Part shown: positions 18,197 through 26,560 of the stretch, one piece after another | Numbering within the stretch: the stretch's first letter is position 1 | Layout: every line of letters starts with the position of its first letter | Source: PALSA-278 sp963760285 | Lineage (GTDB): Bacteria > Acidobacteriota > Terriglobia > Acidiferrales > UBA7541 | NCBI GenBank assembly: GCA_963760285.1 | Contig: CAVXCI010000001.1 | Coordinates: 248,001-312,000, forward strand | DNA: 64,000 nt | Direction of reading: 5' to 3' | Made by a program: the position numbers and the translations under genes | Notes under the pieces: model-generated | Told to the model about the DNA's origin: nothing | Seen by the model: only the letters and a program-made list of their open reading frames with translations | Databases searched by the model: none

Positions 18197-19598
18197 GACG
18201 GCTCCGCACGCGGCCCTTCTTCAGGAAGCCGTCGTAGTTGCGCATCACCAGCTGCGCTTCGATCTGCTGCACCGTGTCCATGGCGACGCCGACCACAATC
18301 AAAAGCGAGGTGCCGCCGAAATAAAAGGTTACGTTCAAGCCTTCCAACACGAAGCGCGGCATGTTGGCGTCAAACCACGCCCCGCCCAGCCAGATGGGAA
18401 GGTGGTGCAAGTGCATACCGGCAATCATCCATTCCGGGATGAGGCAAACCATGGCCAGGTAGATGCCGCCCACAAAGGTAAGGCGCGTCAAAATCCGGTT
18501 GATGTATTCCGAAGTATTGCGGCCGGGACGAATGCCGGGAATGAATCCGCCGGACTTGCGCATGTTGTCCGCCAGCTCGGTGGGATTGAAAATGATGCCC
18601 ACATAAAAGAAGGCGAAGAAAATAATCAGAAAAACATAGACCAGGGTGTAGAGCGGTTCTCCCCAGGAGAGCGCCTTGGCGAAACGGTCAAAACCGGAGT
18701 ACTTGTTTTGAAAGAACAGGCCCAGGGTCTGCGGAAAGGTCAGCAGGGAGCTGGCGAAAATCGGAGGAATCACTCCGCCAGCATTTACGCGCAAGGGCAG
18801 ATAGGTCATCTGGCCGCCCATCATGCGCCGCCCCACCACCCGCTTGGCGTACTGCACGGGAATGCGCCGCTGGCCGCCTTCCACAAAAACGATGAACGCC
18901 ACCACCGCGGCCATCAAGGTCAGCAAGGCGATCACCGCCAGAGGCGTGTAGGGTCCCCACTGCTGGGTGGAGACTTTGTCGAACAAATCCTTCACCGCGC
19001 GCGGCAAACCCACCACGATGCCGGTAAAAATAATCAAGGACATGCCGTTGCCGATGCCGCGGTCGCTAATCTGCTCGCCCAGCCACATGATGAACGCCGA
19101 ACCGGTGGTGAGAGTCAGCATGGTCATCAGAATGAAACGAAGGCCGGGGTGGTATACCAGCGCCTGCCCGGAGAGCGACTGGCGTTGCAAGGTCATGGCG
19201 ATGGTGAAGGACTGGAACGCCGCCAGAATGATGGTGAGGTAGCGGGTGTACTGCGTGATTTTCCTGCGCCCCAGTTCGCCTTCCTTCTGCAAGCGCTCCA
19301 GATAAGGCCAGACCACCACCATGATCTGCAAAATGATGGAAGCGGTGATATAGGGCATGATGCCCAAGGCAAAAATCGTGAGGCGGCGGAAATTGCCGCC
19401 GCTGAACAGATCGAACATGCCCAGCACGGAACCGCGGCCCTGCTCAAACAGCGACTGCAGCAATTCCGTGTTGATGCCCGGCGTGGGAATGAACGCACCC
19501 AGGCGGTACACCGCCAGCAGCGCCAGGGTGAACAAAACCCGCCGGCGCAGGTCCGGTGTCCGGAAAATATTCGCGAATGCCTCGACCAGTCGTCTCAT
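18189..19598 (-). CDS. secY: Protein translocase subunit SecY
   Basis: 469 residues with ten predicted membrane segments; the central channel of the Sec translocon. Family landmarks are RRVLFTLALLAVYRLG at the start, FALGIMPYITASII in TM2 and the cytoplasmic loop ending GTSLLIVVGVAMDT. The start codon overlaps the rplO stop (ATGA), and the end overlaps the adk start, so the three are tightly coupled. Confidence 0.97.
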   Translation of the reverse strand: MRRLVEAFANIFRTPDLRRRVLFTLALLAVYRLGAFIPTPGINTELLQSLFEQGRGSVLGMFDLFSGGNFRRLTIFALGIMPYITASIILQIMVVVWPYLERLQKEGELGRRKITQYTRYLTIILAAFQSFTIAMTLQRQSLSGQALVYHPGLRFILMTMLTLTTGSAFIMWLGEQISDRGIGNGMSLIIFTGIVVGLPRAVKDLFDKVSTQQWGPYTPLAVIALLTLMAAVVAFIVFVEGGQRRIPVQYAKRVVGRRMMGGQMTYLPLRVNAGGVIPPIFASSLLTFPQTLGLFFQNKYSGFDRFAKALSWGEPLYTLVYVFLIIFFAFFYVGIIFNPTELADNMRKSGGFIPGIRPGRNTSEYINRILTRLTFVGGIYLAMVCLIPEWMIAGMHLHHLPIWLGGAWFDANMPRFVLEGLNVTFYFGGTSLLIVVGVAMDTVQQIEAQLVMRNYDGFLKKGRVRSRRA

Positions 19599-20044
19599 GA
19601 CAGGATTTCGAACTTGCCGCCCGCTTTGGTGATTTTTTCCTCCGCGGAATTGCTGAAAGCATGGGCCTGAATGGTGAGGGCCACTTTCAAATCGCCTTCG
19701 CCAAGAATCTTCAGTTTGCCGCCCTTGCGGCGCAGCAAACCATGGGCCAGGAGCAGATCAGGCGTAATCGTCTCGCCCTTGGTGAAACCACCGAGCAATC
19801 CCACGTTGACCACCGCGTATTCCTTGCTGAACAGGTTGTGGAAGCCGCGCTTGGGCAAACGGCGGTGCAGCGGCATCTGGCCGCCTTCAAATCCCGGACG
19901 GCGTGAATAGCCACGGCGGGACTTCTGTCCTTTATTGCCCGCGCCGGACGTTTTCCCCAGCTTGGAGCCCATGCCGCGTCCCACGCGCACCTTGCGATGG
20001 CGCGACCCGCGCGGCGGCTTCAAATTTGAAAGTTTCGATTCCAT
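19595..20044 (-). CDS. rplO: 50S ribosomal protein L15
   Basis: 149 residues. The typical glycine-rich start (NLKPPRGSRHRKVRVGRG) and GRGMGSKLGKTSGAGNKGQK loops thread into 23S rRNA. It sits between rpmD and secY with a four-base overlap to secY. Confidence 0.97.
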   Translation of the reverse strand: MESKLSNLKPPRGSRHRKVRVGRGMGSKLGKTSGAGNKGQKSRRGYSRRPGFEGGQMPLHRRLPKRGFHNLFSKEYAVVNVGLLGGFTKGETITPDLLLAHGLLRRKGGKLKILGEGDLKVALTIQAHAFSNSAEEKITKAGGKFEILS

Positions 20045-20053
20045 GGAGTCCCC

Positions 20054-20245
20054 TTACTTTTCCACCGCCACCAAATGGCGAACGCGGTGAATCATTCCGC
20101 GAATCGAGGGCGTATCCTCGAGTTCCACCACCTGATGCAGGCGGCGCAATCCCAGTCCGCGAATGGTGGCCCGCATGTCGCGCGGGCAACCGATGCCGCT
20201 CACCACCCAGCGAATTCGAACTGTTTCCTGCTTCTTCTTGGCCAT
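20054..20245 (-). CDS. rpmD: 50S ribosomal protein L30
   Basis: 63 residues, beginning MAKKKQETVRIRWV. The family pattern is seen around CPRDMRATIRGLGLRRLHQ. Not universal in bacteria but present here in its normal place between rpsE and rplO. Confidence 0.95.
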   Translation of the reverse strand: MAKKKQETVRIRWVVSGIGCPRDMRATIRGLGLRRLHQVVELEDTPSIRGMIHRVRHLVAVEK

Positions 20246-20260
20246 GGCTGCCGCCTGTTC

Positions 20261-20797
20261 CTAGGAATTAATTTCCGCGGTGGCCTTACCACGCATTTCC
20301 GCCACTTTGTTCGCGTCCTTCAACTGCATCAAGGCGTGAAACGTGGCTTTCACCACGTTGTGGGGATTCGATGTGCCGAGGGACTTGGTAAGCACGTTCT
20401 GAATCCCCGCCACCTCCATCACCGCGCGCACCGGACCGCCGGCAATCACGCCGGTGCCTTCCGGGGCGGGTTTCAAAAGGACCTGGCCGGAGCCAAACCG
20501 TCCCAGCACCTGATGGGGAATGGTGCCGCCCTTCAAATTCATGCGGATTAGATTCTTCTTGGCCTGTTCAATCGCCTTGCGGATGGCCATGGGAACTTCA
20601 CGCGCCTTGCCCATGCCAAATCCGGCTTGTCCCCGCTGATCGCCCACAACCACAAGCGCCGAGAAACTGAGGTTTTTGCCGCCCTTGACAACCTTGGTGC
20701 AGCGGTTAATGGCCACCACCTGATCTTTCAGGTTGGCCGTGTTGGTATCCATGACTCTCCGGACGGAGAGCGATTCTTTTAGATCCTGTTTAGGCAT
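20261..20797 (-). CDS. rpsE: 30S ribosomal protein S5
   Basis: 178 residues. The N-terminal double-stranded RNA-binding domain includes NRCTKVVKGGKNLSFSALV, and the C-terminal part has TGVIAGGPVRAVMEVAGI. S5 lies at the mRNA entry and affects decoding accuracy. Four bases separate it from rplR. Confidence 0.97.
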   Translation of the reverse strand: MPKQDLKESLSVRRVMDTNTANLKDQVVAINRCTKVVKGGKNLSFSALVVVGDQRGQAGFGMGKAREVPMAIRKAIEQAKKNLIRMNLKGGTIPHQVLGRFGSGQVLLKPAPEGTGVIAGGPVRAVMEVAGIQNVLTKSLGTSNPHNVVKATFHALMQLKDANKVAEMRGKATAEINS

Positions 20798-20801
20798 GTC
20801 G

Positions 20802-21182
20802 TTAGAACTTCAACCCCGCTTCCCGGGCCGCCTCCGCCAGCGCGCGGACCCTCCCGTGGTATTGGTATCCGCCCCGGTCAAAAACCACCTGCTCGATGCC
20901 GGCCTTACGCGTGCGCTCCGCGAGAACCCGGCCGACCACCTTGGCCGCCGCAATGTTCCCGCCTCCGCGAATTTCCTTTTTCACGTCCTTGTCCAGCGAA
21001 CTGGCCGCCGCCAGAGTGACGCCCTTCAAATCGTCAATCACTTGCGCATGAATGTGCTTGAGCGAACGAAACACAGCCACGCGAGGGCGCGCGTCAGAGC
21101 CGCTGATCTTGCGGCGAATACGCGCGTGCAGGCGCTCACGATGCGCGCTGCGTGAAATTCTCTTAACCGGTGTTTGTGCCAC
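20802..21182 (-). CDS. rplR: 50S ribosomal protein L18
   Basis: 126 residues. Binds 5S rRNA. Recognised from RHERLHARIRRKISG-like N-terminal basic segment, AVFRSLKHIHAQVIDD and the C-terminal FDRGGYQYHGRVRALAEAAR. Confidence 0.97.
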   Translation of the reverse strand: MAQTPVKRISRSAHRERLHARIRRKISGSDARPRVAVFRSLKHIHAQVIDDLKGVTLAAASSLDKDVKKEIRGGGNIAAAKVVGRVLAERTRKAGIEQVVFDRGGYQYHGRVRALAEAAREAGLKF

Positions 21183-21200
21183 TTGCCTGCTCCTCCCGCT

Positions 21201-21743
21201 TTACGCGCCGGCCTTGGCGCCCGCCTTGCCGGCCTTCTTCTTCAAGCGCTCGCCCACAATGCGCACGCCCTTCTGCTTATAAGGATCGGGCGGGCGAAGC
21301 GCGCGAATGTTGGCGGCTACCTGTCCGACCTTTCCCTTGTCCGCGCCGCTGACGGCAACCTTCGTCTGCTTCTCAACGGTAATTTGAATGCCCTCGGGAA
21401 TCGGGAATTCAACCGGATGCGAATAGCCCAGGCTGAAGACCACGTTCTTTCCCTTCACCTCGGCGCGGTAACCGACGCCGACAATTTCCAAATCCTTCTG
21501 GAATCCCTGCGTGACTCCATGAACCGCGTTGGCCACCAGGGCCCGCGCCAAACCGTGGAGCGCGGCTTGCTCATCGTTTTGCCGCACGGCATGGAGCACG
21601 CCGTCCCTGGTCTCAAAGAGGATTCCGCCCGGCACGGGGACGGTCATCTTCCCCTTCGGCCCCTGCAGGTCAATAAGTTTTTCCCCTACCTGCACTTTCA
21701 CGCCCGAGGGGATGGGAATCGGCATTCTTCCAATTCGTGACAT
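21201..21743 (-). CDS. rplF: 50S ribosomal protein L6
   Basis: 180 residues with the two L6 repeats. Begins MSRIGRMPIPIPSGVKV; the C-terminal signature PPDPYKQKGVRI is followed by a Lys/Ala-rich tail. Located near the sarcin-ricin loop. Confidence 0.97.
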   Translation of the reverse strand: MSRIGRMPIPIPSGVKVQVGEKLIDLQGPKGKMTVPVPGGILFETRDGVLHAVRQNDEQAALHGLARALVANAVHGVTQGFQKDLEIVGVGYRAEVKGKNVVFSLGYSHPVEFPIPEGIQITVEKQTKVAVSGADKGKVGQVAANIRALRPPDPYKQKGVRIVGERLKKKAGKAGAKAGA

Positions 21744-21766
21744 CGTTTATACCCGCTTCGTTTTGG

Positions 21767-22165
21767 TTACCAGACTTCGCAGAGGAGCTCGCCGCCCAGT
21801 CCTTCTTTGCGGGCCGAGTCTCCCGTCATGATTCCGCGCGGCGTGGAAAGAATGGCCACGCCCATGCCGCCCACCACCTGCCGGATATCCGTCTTGCCCA
21901 CGTAACGCCGGCAACCGGGCCGCGAAACGCGGCGCAGATCGGTGATGATGCTGCGGCGGTCCGGCGTATAACGCAGCAGCAGGCGCAGCTGCTTGCGCGC
22001 TTTGCCTTCGTCCACAACCTTGTAGGAGGCCACGTAGCCTTCCTCTTTCAGAATCCGCGCGATTTCCACCTTCATCCGCGAGGCGGGAATATCCACGCGG
22101 GGATGCTTGGCCTTGGAGGCGTTGCGGATGCGCGTCAACATGTCGGCAATGGGATCAGTTAGCAT
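21767..22165 (-). CDS. rpsH: 30S ribosomal protein S8
   Basis: 132 residues, beginning TDPIADMLTRIRNA after Met-Leu. The C-terminal STPRGIMTGDSARKEGLGGE is the S8 signature. In several bacteria S8 is the translational repressor of the spc operon. Confidence 0.97.
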   Translation of the reverse strand: MLTDPIADMLTRIRNASKAKHPRVDIPASRMKVEIARILKEEGYVASYKVVDEGKARKQLRLLLRYTPDRRSIITDLRRVSRPGCRRYVGKTDIRQVVGGMGVAILSTPRGIMTGDSARKEGLGGELLCEVW

Positions 22166-22172
22166 TCATTCC

Positions 22173-22358
22173 TCACCAGCTGGCTTTGGTGACGCCGGGG
22201 ATTTCGCCCTTCAGCGCCAGGCCGCGGAAACAGATGCGGCACATCTCAAACTTGCGCAGGAAGCCGCGCGGACGGCCGCAAATCCGGCAGCGATTCCGGT
22301 TGCGGACCTTGAACTTCAGCTTCCGGCGCATCTTCGCAAATTGGCAGGTGCGAGCCAT
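22173..22358 (-). CDS. rpsN: 30S ribosomal protein S14, zinc-binding type
   Basis: 61 residues with CRICGRPRGFLRKFEMCRIC, the four-Cys zinc site of the short (C+) S14 form. It lies between rplE and rpsH. Confidence 0.96.
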   Translation of the reverse strand: MARTCQFAKMRRKLKFKVRNRNRCRICGRPRGFLRKFEMCRICFRGLALKGEIPGVTKASW

Positions 22359-22369
22359 TCTCTCTCCTC

Positions 22370-22912
22370 TTAATTGCGGAAGGGCACGCCAAGCAGCTTC
22401 AGCAGCTCGCGGCCTTCTTCATCGTTGCGCGCCGTGGTGGTGATGGTCACGTTCATGCCCTTCATCTTGTCCACGCGCGTGTAATCAATTTCCGGAAACA
22501 CCAGCTGGTCACGCAGCCCCATGGTGTAGTTGCCGCGGCCATCGAACGAACTGGGCGGCAGGCCCTTGAAGTCGCGGACGCGGGGCAGGACCACGTTGGT
22601 CAGCCGGTCCAGGAATTCGTACATGCGCTCTCCGCGCATGGTGACCATGCAGCCGATGGGCATGCCCTTGCGGATCTTGAAATTGGAAATGGATTTCTTG
22701 GCGCGGGTGATCACCGGCTTCTGGCCTGTGATTTGCGCCATCTCCTGCGCCGCCCTATCCAGGATTTTCACGTCCGCGTTGGCCTCGCCCACGCCCATGT
22801 TCACGGTCACTTTGGTGACCCGCGGCACGGCCATGCGATTCTTGTATCCAAAACGCTTGGTCAGCGCGGGAATCACGTCCGTTGAGTAACGCTCATGCAA
22901 CCGGGTCTTCAT
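22370..22912 (-). CDS. rplE: 50S ribosomal protein L5
   Basis: 180 residues. Binds 5S rRNA and contacts the P-site tRNA. Recognised from NPHV-like region VPRVTKVTVNMGVGEA, ITGQKPVITRAKKSI and GMNVTITTTARNDEEGRELL near the end. Confidence 0.97.
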   Translation of the reverse strand: MKTRLHERYSTDVIPALTKRFGYKNRMAVPRVTKVTVNMGVGEANADVKILDRAAQEMAQITGQKPVITRAKKSISNFKIRKGMPIGCMVTMRGERMYEFLDRLTNVVLPRVRDFKGLPPSSFDGRGNYTMGLRDQLVFPEIDYTRVDKMKGMNVTITTTARNDEEGRELLKLLGVPFRN

Positions 22913-22954
22913 ATCTGACTTTGCCTTCCCATTCTCCGATACGCCGCCGCGAAA

Positions 22955-23299
22955 TTATTCCGGCAGCGTGGTGTTGCACCGCCGGCAGACGCGCGCCTTG
23001 GAACCATCCGGCAGCGTGGTGTGCCCCATGCGGGCGTGCTTTCCGCAGCCGGGACAAACCAGCATAACGTTGGAAACCCGCACCGGGGCTTCCTTGTCCA
23101 CAATGCCGCCCTTGATGTTCTTGGCGGGGTTCGGACGCGTGTGCCGCTTAATAATGTTGGCGCGCTCCACGGTGACCGTGCCCTTGATGGGATTCACGGC
23201 CAGCACGCGTCCGGTTTTTCCACGGTCACGTCCGGTCATCACTTTCACCGTGTCGCCGTGACGGATGCCCATGCGAATCTTTTTTTTCTCTGGTTTCAT
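22955..23299 (-). CDS. rplX: 50S ribosomal protein L24
   Basis: 114 residues. The KOW motif region is HGDTVKVMTGRDRGKTGRVL; the C-terminal part has CPGC and CRRC pairs that could bind zinc, seen in many bacterial L24 proteins. An assembly-initiator protein of the 50S subunit. Confidence 0.96.
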   Translation of the reverse strand: MKPEKKKIRMGIRHGDTVKVMTGRDRGKTGRVLAVNPIKGTVTVERANIIKRHTRPNPAKNIKGGIVDKEAPVRVSNVMLVCPGCGKHARMGHTTLPDGSKARVCRRCNTTLPE

Positions 23300-23302
23300 C
23301 GC

Positions 23303-23671
23303 CTACCACACTTCCGGAGCCAGCGAGACAATCTTGGTGAACTTCTTTTCCCGCAGTTCGCGGGCCACCGGGCCGAAGACGCGGGTTCCGATCGGTTCGC
23401 CGGCCTCATTGATTAGCACCGCGGCATTGTCATCAAACCGAATGTAGCTGCCATCCTTGCGGCGCTGTTCCTTGCGCGTTCTCACCACCACGGCGCGGAC
23501 AACTTTCCCCTTCTTCACCTGGCTATCCGGCGCGGCCTCTTTCACCGCCGCGGTAATCACATCGCCCAGACCGGCCACCAGACCGGTATCGCCGCCGATG
23601 GGATGGATACAGGTCACCTGGCGGGCGCCGGAGTTATCCGCCACCGTTAGCCATGTCCTCATCTGCACCAT
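23303..23671 (-). CDS. rplN: 50S ribosomal protein L14
   Basis: 122 residues, beginning MVQMRTWLTVADNSGAR. The family signature VKKGKVVRAVVVRTRKE and the C-terminal LREKKFTKIVSLAPEVW are present. It lies at the subunit interface. Confidence 0.97.
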   Translation of the reverse strand: MVQMRTWLTVADNSGARQVTCIHPIGGDTGLVAGLGDVITAAVKEAAPDSQVKKGKVVRAVVVRTRKEQRRKDGSYIRFDDNAAVLINEAGEPIGTRVFGPVARELREKKFTKIVSLAPEVW

Positions 23672-23695
23672 GGTTCTGCTCCCCTCTCCAAACCG

Positions 23696-23983
23696 TTAAT
23701 TGGCGCGCCGCGAACGCGCAATGATTTCCGCCAGGCGCCAGCGCTTCAAACGGGACATGGGGCGGCTGGCCACCAGCCGCACGGTATCGCCCACCTGCGC
23801 TTCGCCTTTTTCGTCGTGCGCGTAGTACTTTTTGGATTGGCGAACCACCCGCAGATAGAGCGGATGCCGCGAAGCCCGCACCACCTTCACGACGATTGTT
23901 TTTTGCATTTTGGCGCTGGTGACCACACCCACCAGCGACTGCCGCTTTTTCTCCGCGGCGGCAGGAGCTTCATTGGCCATCAT
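23696..23983 (-). CDS. rpsQ: 30S ribosomal protein S17
   Basis: 95 residues. An Ala/Glu/Lys N-terminal extension precedes the OB-fold core (LVGVVTSAKMQKTIVV, HPLYLRVVRQSKKYYAHDE). Two adjacent ATGs (23983, 23980) are possible starts. The second has better spacing from GAGG. The start region overlaps the end of rpmC by 14 bases. Confidence 0.95.
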   Translation of the reverse strand: MMANEAPAAAEKKRQSLVGVVTSAKMQKTIVVKVVRASRHPLYLRVVRQSKKYYAHDEKGEAQVGDTVRLVASRPMSRLKRWRLAEIIARSRRAN

Positions 23984-24182
23984 GGGACCTCAGTTCTGAT
24001 TCACGCAAAAGCGTCTTCACCCGCGCCAGATCGCGCTTGGCTTCGCGAAGTTTTTTCAGGCCTTCGGACTGGCCGGTACTCATCTGAAACCGCAGGCGAA
24101 ACACCTGATCGGTGAGTTCGCTCTGCTGCACTTCCAGTTCCGGCTTGCCCATCTCCCGGTATTTTTCCATGTGCGTGGCCAT
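23970..24182 (-). CDS. rpmC: 50S ribosomal protein L29
   Basis: 70 residues, helical. Recognised from KYREMGKPELEVQQSELTDQVFRLRF-like N-terminal half (shortened) and the conserved LARVKTLLRE. The first base of its start coincides with the last base of rplP. Confidence 0.93.
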   Translation of the reverse strand: MATHMEKYREMGKPELEVQQSELTDQVFRLRFQMSTGQSEGLKKLREAKRDLARVKTLLRESELRSHDGQ

Positions 24183-24592
24183 TACAATTCACCCGCCCGG
24201 CTGACAAATTTCGTGGGAATGCCCAGCTTGTGCGACGCCAGCTTCATGGCTTCGGTCGCCGTCGCCAGGTCCACGCCGGCCATCTCAAAAAGCACGCGGC
24301 CGGGCTTCACCACGGCCACCCAGTGCTCCGGTGGCCCTTTGCCCTTGCCCATGCGCGTTTCCGCGGGCTTCTTGGTGAAAGGCTTGTCCGGAAACACGCG
24401 AATCCAGAGTTTTCCGCCGCGCTTGATAAAGCGCGTGATGGCCACGCGGGAGGCCTCAATCTGGCGGTCCGTCACCCACGCGCACTCCATGGCTTTCAAT
24501 CCGAACTCGCCAAACGCCAGCGACCCTCCGCGCCAGGCCTTCCCGGTGCGGCGCCCGCGCTGCTGCTTGCGGTACTTCACTTTCTTTGGCAT
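24182..24592 (-). CDS. rplP: 50S ribosomal protein L16
   Basis: 136 residues, beginning MPKKVKYRKQQRGR. L16 signatures are RVFPDKPFTKKPAETRMGKG and PEHWVAVVKPGR. An ATG two codons upstream (24598) is an alternative start. It organises the A-site region of 23S rRNA. Confidence 0.97.
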   Translation of the reverse strand: MPKKVKYRKQQRGRRTGKAWRGGSLAFGEFGLKAMECAWVTDRQIEASRVAITRFIKRGGKLWIRVFPDKPFTKKPAETRMGKGKGPPEHWVAVVKPGRVLFEMAGVDLATATEAMKLASHKLGIPTKFVSRAGEL

Positions 24593-24627
24593 CAACATAG
24601 CTGTTTACCTGTTGTTCCTCGCCCGCG

Positions 24628-25287
24628 TTAATCCGCGGCGACCGCGGCTTTCCCGCCCTTCTGAGGGATGTTCTCGCCCTGGTACACCCAGCACTTCACG
24701 CCAATCACGCCGTACGTGGTGTTGGCCATGGCCGTGCCGTAATCAATGTCCGCGCGCAGCGTCTGCAACGGCAGGCGGCCTTGCAGGTACCACGCTTTGC
24801 GCGCGATTTCCGCGCCATTCAAACGTCCTGCCACGCGCACTTTGATTCCCTTGCAGCCAAAACGCAGCGCCGAATCCACGGCTTTGCGCATGGCCCGCCG
24901 GAACGCCACGCGCTTTTCCAGTTGCAGCGCGATGGATTCCGCCACCAGTTGCGCGTCCAATTCCGGCCGGTGGACTTCCTGAATGTCAATATGCACTTCC
25001 CGCTTGGTGCGGTTCTGAATTTCCGTCTTCAGCTTGTCGATCTCCGCGCCCTTGCGTCCGATAATGATTCCCGGCCGCGCGGTGTAAATGCGGATCACCA
25101 GCTTGTTGGCGGCGCGTTCGATGTCGATGCTCTTTATGCCCGCCGAACGCAGGCGGTCCTTCAACTGCTCGCGCAGCTTCACGTCTTCGTGGAGCAGGTC
25201 GGCATATTCCTTCTTCGCGAACCAGCGCGATTTCCACGGCTTGTTGTAGCCCAGCCGGAATCCGTAGGGATGAGTCTTCTGTCCCAA
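24628..25287 (-). CDS. rpsC: 30S ribosomal protein S3
   Basis: 219 residues. Begins MGQKTHPYGFRLGY. The KH domain has PGIIIGRKGAEIDKL, and the C-terminal domain has GRLNGAEIARKAWYLQGRLPLQ (split motif). It lies at the mRNA entry site. Confidence 0.97.
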   Translation of the reverse strand: MGQKTHPYGFRLGYNKPWKSRWFAKKEYADLLHEDVKLREQLKDRLRSAGIKSIDIERAANKLVIRIYTARPGIIIGRKGAEIDKLKTEIQNRTKREVHIDIQEVHRPELDAQLVAESIALQLEKRVAFRRAMRKAVDSALRFGCKGIKVRVAGRLNGAEIARKAWYLQGRLPLQTLRADIDYGTAMANTTYGVIGVKCWVYQGENIPQKGGKAAVAAD

Positions 25288-25296
25288 TCTGCCCTC

Positions 25297-25803
25297 CTAC
25301 TTCCTGCCGCCGGACGGGGCTTTTTTGCCCGTCACCAGCGCCTTGCGGGCGCGGCGAACCGCGCCTCGCACGCCCTTGGATGCTTGCGCTTCCGCGGCCG
25401 CCGCAGCCACGCGGCCGGCGGCGGCAACATGATGTTCCGCCACGCCCACAACGATATGGCTGGTGCGCTTCTGATACCGGAAAGCGCGGCCCATGGGCGC
25501 GGGACGCAAACGTTTCCAGCGCGGTCCTTCATTCACAAAACATTCGTTGACGAAAAGCGTGTCCACGTCCAGCGTGGCACCGGCGTCGTCCGCCTTGCGT
25601 TCGGCATTTGCGATGGCGCTGCGCAATACCTTGGCGATGTCCCGCGCGATGCGCTTCTTGGTGAACCGCAGAGTCTGCAACGCGTCTTCCGCGCGCTTTC
25701 CGCGAATCAAATCCACCACCAGGCGCGCCTTCTGGGGAGAAACCCGCACATACCGCGCGCGCGCCAGTGCTTCAATTACCGGAGTATTTGTTTCTGCCGC
25801 CAT
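25297..25803 (-). CDS. rplV: 50S ribosomal protein L22 with long C-terminal extension
   Basis: 168 residues, where about 110-115 is usual. The core is clear: RYVRVSPQKARLVVDLIRGK and the exit-tunnel hairpin ending near RPAPMGRAFRYQKRTSHI. After the core comes an Ala/Arg/Lys-rich tail of about 50 residues. The neighbouring S19 has a similar low-complexity tail. Confidence 0.96.
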   Translation of the reverse strand: MAAETNTPVIEALARARYVRVSPQKARLVVDLIRGKRAEDALQTLRFTKKRIARDIAKVLRSAIANAERKADDAGATLDVDTLFVNECFVNEGPRWKRLRPAPMGRAFRYQKRTSHIVVGVAEHHVAAAGRVAAAAAEAQASKGVRGAVRRARKALVTGKKAPSGGRK

Positions 25804-25806
25804 GAT

Positions 25807-26163
25807 TTATCCCTTCGCTCCCGCGCCAGGGACGCGCACCGCGGCGCCTGCCGGAGCAGCGCCGGCCGGCGCGCCGGCTGCCGCCGCCGCCTTTTCCAGC
25901 GCCGCCTTCACGCCGTGGCCTTTGAAACTCCGCGTGGGCGCGAATTCACCCAGCTTATGCCCCACCATCTGCTCCGTAACGTACACGGGAATGAATTTCT
26001 TCCCGTTATGCACGGCCAGGGTATGTCCAATCATGCCGGGAGTAATCGTCGACCGGCGCGACCAGGTCTTGATGACCTTTTTCTCGTTGCGGTCGTTCAG
26101 CGCATCCACCTTTTTCTGCAGGTGGTCATCCACGAACGGTCCTTTTTTCAGCGATCTGGGCAT
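25807..26163 (-). CDS. rpsS: 30S ribosomal protein S19
   Basis: 118 residues from MPRSLKKGPFVDDHL. The signature HNGKKFIPVYVTEQMVGHKLGEF is intact. About 25 residues of Ala/Gly/Pro-rich sequence extend the C-terminus beyond the usual ~93. The start at 26163 is fixed by GGAG upstream; the longer frame to 26343 overlaps the preceding gene and lacks support. Confidence 0.96.
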   Translation of the reverse strand: MPRSLKKGPFVDDHLQKKVDALNDRNEKKVIKTWSRRSTITPGMIGHTLAVHNGKKFIPVYVTEQMVGHKLGEFAPTRSFKGHGVKAALEKAAAAAGAPAGAAPAGAAVRVPGAGAKG

Positions 26164-26177
26164 CGTTCTCCGTTCCT

Positions 26178-26492
26178 TTATTCTTCCGCGCGGCGCAGCT
26201 TCATCCAGCGCGGCCGGCGCAGCTTCTGAAAGCCACGCACCGGTCCGGGGACGCGGTGCGAATGCGGGCAGAACGGGCAGACAAAGCGCGTTCCCTGCGC
26301 ATGCGGGGTTTTCTCCACAATCACCGCCCAACCGGACTTGCAAAATCGGTACAGCACCTGCACGGGAAGAATCGGAGCGGCCTTAATCACCGGCTTGGCG
26401 GCCAATGCATGCCTCCGCGCCGCGGTGCGTGCCCGCTTTGCCGGGCGCACGGCGCGCCGCGCCACTCTCCGGTTGCTACGCGTTGCTGTCAT
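26178..26492 (-). CDS. Unrecognised small basic Cys-containing protein in the S10 operon
   Basis: 104 residues, between rplB and rpsS, a junction where bacteria normally have no gene. The ATG at 26492 has an excellent Shine-Dalgarno (GGGAGG, six bases before ATG). An in-frame GTG at 26543 would add 17 residues. The N-terminal third is Arg/Ala-rich like an unstructured ribosomal-protein tail. The C-terminal half has FCKSGW, then VCPFCPHSHRVPG and a basic end, so a small metal-binding or zinc-ribbon-like site is possible, though only three Cys are seen. I do not recognise it. Location suggests a ribosome- or assembly-associated protein; that is inference. Confidence 0.75.
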   Translation of the reverse strand: MTATRSNRRVARRAVRPAKRARTAARRHALAAKPVIKAAPILPVQVLYRFCKSGWAVIVEKTPHAQGTRFVCPFCPHSHRVPGPVRGFQKLRRPRWMKLRRAEE

Positions 26493-26560
26493 ACGTTTCC
26501 TCCCTGTTGCCCGCCGTCGTGCGGAACTGTGTTTGCCAGCCACTGCCGTCCCCGCGTTGC

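Noticed and set aside
17898..19670. 590-codon plus-strand open frame opposite secY, adk and rplO
   Set aside because: It is antisense to three certain genes, has no recognisable domain, and long antisense frames are expected at this GC content.
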